Below are positions 61,462-64,000 of a stretch of DNA of 64,000 nucleotides, in pieces. Each line of letters opens with the position of its first letter. The stretch's first letter is position 1. Position numbers and translations under genes: made by a program. This DNA comes from Halopenitus sp041821145 (lineage in GTDB: Archaea; Halobacteriota; Halobacteria; Halobacteriales; Haloferacaceae), in NCBI RefSeq assembly GCF_041821145.1, contig NZ_JBGUBC010000001.1, positions 248,001-312,000 on the forward strand. The letters are read 5' to 3'. The notes beneath the pieces are model-generated. The model did no database searches, was not told the DNA's origin, and saw only the letters and a program-made list of their open reading frames with translations.

Positions 61462-62610
61462 ATGTCAAGCGAGCTAAAGAGGGGTTTGGAAGGCGTTCTC
61501 GTCGCCGAATCCGAGCTAAGCTACATCGATGGGAGCGTCGGAAAGCTCGTCTACCGTGGGTACACCATTGAGGACCTGGCACAGGAGGCAAGCTACGAGG
61601 AGGTGCTGTATCTGCTCTGGCACGGTGAGCTTCCGACCAGGGAGGAGCTCGCGGAGTTCGAAGCACGTCTCGCCGAGGAGCGTCGCGTCGACGACGACAT
61701 ACTCGAGACGATAGAGACCCTCGCCGCGGCCGATGAAGATCCGATGGCCGCGCTTCGAACCGCAGTATCGATGCTTTCGGCCTACGAGCCGGAGTCGGAG
61801 GCCGAACCGGACGACCTCGATGCGACGCTCCGGAAAGGTCGTCGAATCACGGCGAAGATCCCGACGATCCTCGCCGCATTCGATCGGTTCCGCCAGGGGA
61901 ACGAGCCGATCGAGCCGGACGAGACGCTGGGCTACGCCGGTAACTTCCTGTACATGCTCACCGGCGTCGAACCCGACGCGGTCGCGGAGGAGACCTTCGA
62001 TATGGCCTTGACGCTTCACGCCGACCACGGTCTCAACGCCTCGACGTTCACGGCGATGGTGATCGGCTCGACGATGGCCGACATCTACTCCGCGGTTACG
62101 GGCGGCATCGGCGCACTGTCGGGGCCACTTCACGGCGGCGCCAACGAGGACGTCATGCGGACGCTCCAGGAGATCGAGGACTCAAGCAAGGATCCCGTCG
62201 AATGGGCTCGGGACGCCCGAGAGGAAGGACGACGGATCCCCGGATTCGGCCACCGTGTCTACGAGGTCAAGGACCCACGTGCGACGATCCTCGAGGAGAA
62301 ACTGCACGACCTGTCGGAATCGAACGGCGACGACACGTGGCTCGAGTACACGACCGCGATCGAGGGCTATCTCGAGGAGGAGGGACTCACCGAAAAGGGA
62401 ATCGCGCCAAACGTCGATTTCTACTCCGGGTCCGTCTACGACCATCTCGGGATCCCGATGGACATGTTCACCCCCATCTTCGCGATGGCGCGTGCCGGGG
62501 GCTGGATCGCCCACGTGCTGGAGTACCAGGACGAGAATCGTCTGATTCGACCGCGCGCGCGCTACACGGGACCCGAGGACGCGGAGTTCGTCCCGATCGA
62601 CGAGCGGTGA
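61462..62610 (+). CDS. citZ: Citrate synthase
   Basis: 382 aa, the archaeal/bacterial type I length. It joins acetyl-CoA and oxaloacetate. The catalytic His sits in PGFGHRVYEVKDPR, the second in HADHGLNASTF, and the Asp in YSGSVYDHLGIP. No regulatory N-terminal extension. It follows the PIN-ATPase gene but has its own promoter and is unrelated by function. Confidence 0.95.
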   Translation: MSSELKRGLEGVLVAESELSYIDGSVGKLVYRGYTIEDLAQEASYEEVLYLLWHGELPTREELAEFEARLAEERRVDDDILETIETLAAADEDPMAALRTAVSMLSAYEPESEAEPDDLDATLRKGRRITAKIPTILAAFDRFRQGNEPIEPDETLGYAGNFLYMLTGVEPDAVAEETFDMALTLHADHGLNASTFTAMVIGSTMADIYSAVTGGIGALSGPLHGGANEDVMRTLQEIEDSSKDPVEWARDAREEGRRIPGFGHRVYEVKDPRATILEEKLHDLSESNGDDTWLEYTTAIEGYLEEEGLTEKGIAPNVDFYSGSVYDHLGIPMDMFTPIFAMARAGGWIAHVLEYQDENRLIRPRARYTGPEDAEFVPIDER

Positions 62611-62643
62611 CGCTCGGAACGTCGCGGCAAGGATCGCAGGGCG

Positions 62644-64000
62644 CTACAGGAACAGGCGGTAGTAATACGGACTGAAGAATCCCTCTATCAGCCCCGCGAT
62701 GAAAAGCAGGAGTCCGACGCCGACGAGTACCCGAACGGCATGGACGAGGTCCGCAGCGAGCGCCTTTCTGGAGGCTCGTCCACGCCAGGTCCGCCAGCCG
62801 GACCGGCCGAGGTGGAGCCCGAGCGCGCCAGCGATGATCAGGGCTGGAAGCTCGAGGATCCCGTGGGGAACCACGAACGCGAGGAGTTCCGCGAAGTCCG
62901 CCTCAAGCCGGAAGTAGATCCCGAAGATGAACCCGTTGAACCAGAGTGCGGCCACCGCCGGGATCGCGAGGACGACGCCGGCGAGGGCCGTCCCGAGCGC
63001 GACCGTCCAGTTGTTCGCGAAGAACTCCAGTGCGGCGGTCGGTGGAACGTGTCCGGTAAGCCGGTCCGCGATCGACGTCGTCACGACGCCCGTGAGCGGT
63101 TCGGCGGCGACCCAACCGGTTGCGAATCCGATGACGGCGACGAATATCGCGATCGCGTGGAGCCCGGGCGTGGCCCGCGGGAACTCGAGCAGCTCCGACC
63201 ATCCCCGCCGGAGGCCGTCGCGGACTGCGATCAAAAGCGAACGGTCAAGCGAGAGATCCCGATCGGGAGCCGAACCGACCGTGTCCGGCCGGATAGCCCC
63301 CCGCCAGCGGCCGAGGAGATCGGTTTTAAGCAGATCGAGGCCGGGTGCGAGCAGGAGCAGACTCACGAGTCCGACCACGCTTGGAGCCCCGAGGAACGAG
63401 GAGACGCCGGCGGCCGATGCCAACGCGAACAGCGCCGCGATGGCGATCGCATAATACCCGATCGCTTCCGCGGGATTCGATCGGATGAATCCCATCGCGC
63501 CGGCCACACCGTCGAGTGCGCCGACGTCGTCGACGATGACCGAGACGGGGGCAAACGTGAAGACCGCCCGAGCGCCGACCACGATGATCGTCCACGCGAG
63601 AAACGCCGCCAGTCCGATGACTGCGCCGAGGATCGGATGGATCGCGGCCGCGATCGCAACCGCGATGGCGGCGACGAGCGTCGCCGCGATCCAGACGGCC
63701 ACCTCGATAACGGCGAGGGCAAGGATCGAAAACCAATGTGATCGAACGCCGCCGATCCCTGCACGGGTTCCCGGCTCCTCGCACAACCGCGCGAAACAGA
63801 CCGCATACTGGCCCGCAGCGACCCCGGCGTGGAGGAGCACGGCGACCAGGATCGCGACGAGGAACGTGAGCAGGAGGAGCACGCCGACGACGGGATCGAA
63901 GAGTGGTTCGAGGAGGGTACCGATCTCAGTCGCCCAGCGGCCGAAGGCTTCCGGATCGGCCTCGGGGTCCGGCATCGCGGGCAGATCGCGTTCCGTGAGC
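62644..64000 (-). CDS. Stage II sporulation protein M-like (DUF95) membrane protein, 5' end at or beyond window edge
   Basis: At least 443 aa from ATG 63975; the frame stays open to the window end (LTERDLPA before MPDPEADP), so the true start is likely upstream. About nine TM segments. The C-terminal third has FNGFIFGIYFRLEADF and VVPHGILELPALIIAGALGLHLGRS, the SpoIIM signature; this C-terminal region is what I recognise. The N-terminal half is a separate polytopic part (DUF7847-like by memory). Role in haloarchaea unknown. Confidence 0.8.
   Translation of the reverse strand, partial: LTERDLPAMPDPEADPEAFGRWATEIGTLLEPLFDPVVGVLLLLTFLVAILVAVLLHAGVAAGQYAVCFARLCEEPGTRAGIGGVRSHWFSILALAVIEVAVWIAATLVAAIAVAIAAAIHPILGAVIGLAAFLAWTIIVVGARAVFTFAPVSVIVDDVGALDGVAGAMGFIRSNPAEAIGYYAIAIAALFALASAAGVSSFLGAPSVVGLVSLLLLAPGLDLLKTDLLGRWRGAIRPDTVGSAPDRDLSLDRSLLIAVRDGLRRGWSELLEFPRATPGLHAIAIFVAVIGFATGWVAAEPLTGVVTTSIADRLTGHVPPTAALEFFANNWTVALGTALAGVVLAIPAVAALWFNGFIFGIYFRLEADFAELLAFVVPHGILELPALIIAGALGLHLGRSGWRTWRGRASRKALAADLVHAVRVLVGVGLLLFIAGLIEGFFSPYYYRLFL

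Overview
The window reads as a stretch of a GC-rich haloarchaeal (class Halobacteria) chromosome. The evidence is archaeal: an A-type ATP synthase operon, CarS of archaeal lipid synthesis, a fused histone doublet, aRF1, Sec61-beta, L40e, archaemetzincin, archaeal Cca and Rio2. The proteins are very acidic, and many genes have a TATA element 25-30 nt before the start codon, as expected for leaderless haloarchaeal transcripts. I cannot name the genus. No rRNA, CRISPR array or intact insertion sequence was seen; both window edges cut a gene.

Layout. 1-7.2 kb (+): a Tad/type IV pilus-like cassette made of a secretion ATPase (3' part), a TadC/GspF-like membrane protein and four single-TM pilin-like proteins, the last 1049 aa long. 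7.3-14.8 kb: small conserved haloarchaeal genes, an epimerase-like SDR, a membrane-anchored DHH phosphoesterase, a cysteine-cluster protein, a TRAM protein, and a methyltransferase divergent from a winged-helix regulator with an AT-only palindrome between them, followed by a GT2 glycosyltransferase. 14.8-25.8 kb: a methyltransferase, endonuclease IV, lipoate ligase, Rio2, a small membrane protein, F420:NADP reductase, a HAD hydrolase, UPF0146, archaemetzincin, DUF373, a Tat lipoprotein, a COG2108 radical SAM protein and PyrE. 25.9-31 kb: a small zinc finger, then Rpa2, histone and histone-deacetylase genes, then Cca. 31.1-31.6 kb: an intron-containing tRNA-Asn and a CAU tRNA whose 3' end is duplicated 112 bp downstream, like an attachment-site scar. 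31.6-36.2 kb: MBL hydrolase, L40e, thioredoxin, SecG, PdxT, HisE, aRF1 and DUF6276.

36.3-48.5 kb (-) is the A-ATP synthase locus H-I-K-E-C-F-A-B, with D set apart by an inserted divergent pair: a secreted acidic protein and a membrane-anchored winged-helix protein. 48.6-64 kb: a MinD4-like ATPase with an acidic linker and C-terminal membrane-targeting helix, ArgS, RibK-RibB, IlvE, DUF502, CarS, an M32 carboxypeptidase, an M20 peptidase, a PIN-ATPase-KH protein, citrate synthase, and a SpoIIM-like membrane protein truncated by the window end.

Themes: translationally coupled operons (ATGA overlaps), palindromes placed on core promoters, and several short tandem repeats (10-26 bp units) at gene 3' ends or just before promoters.
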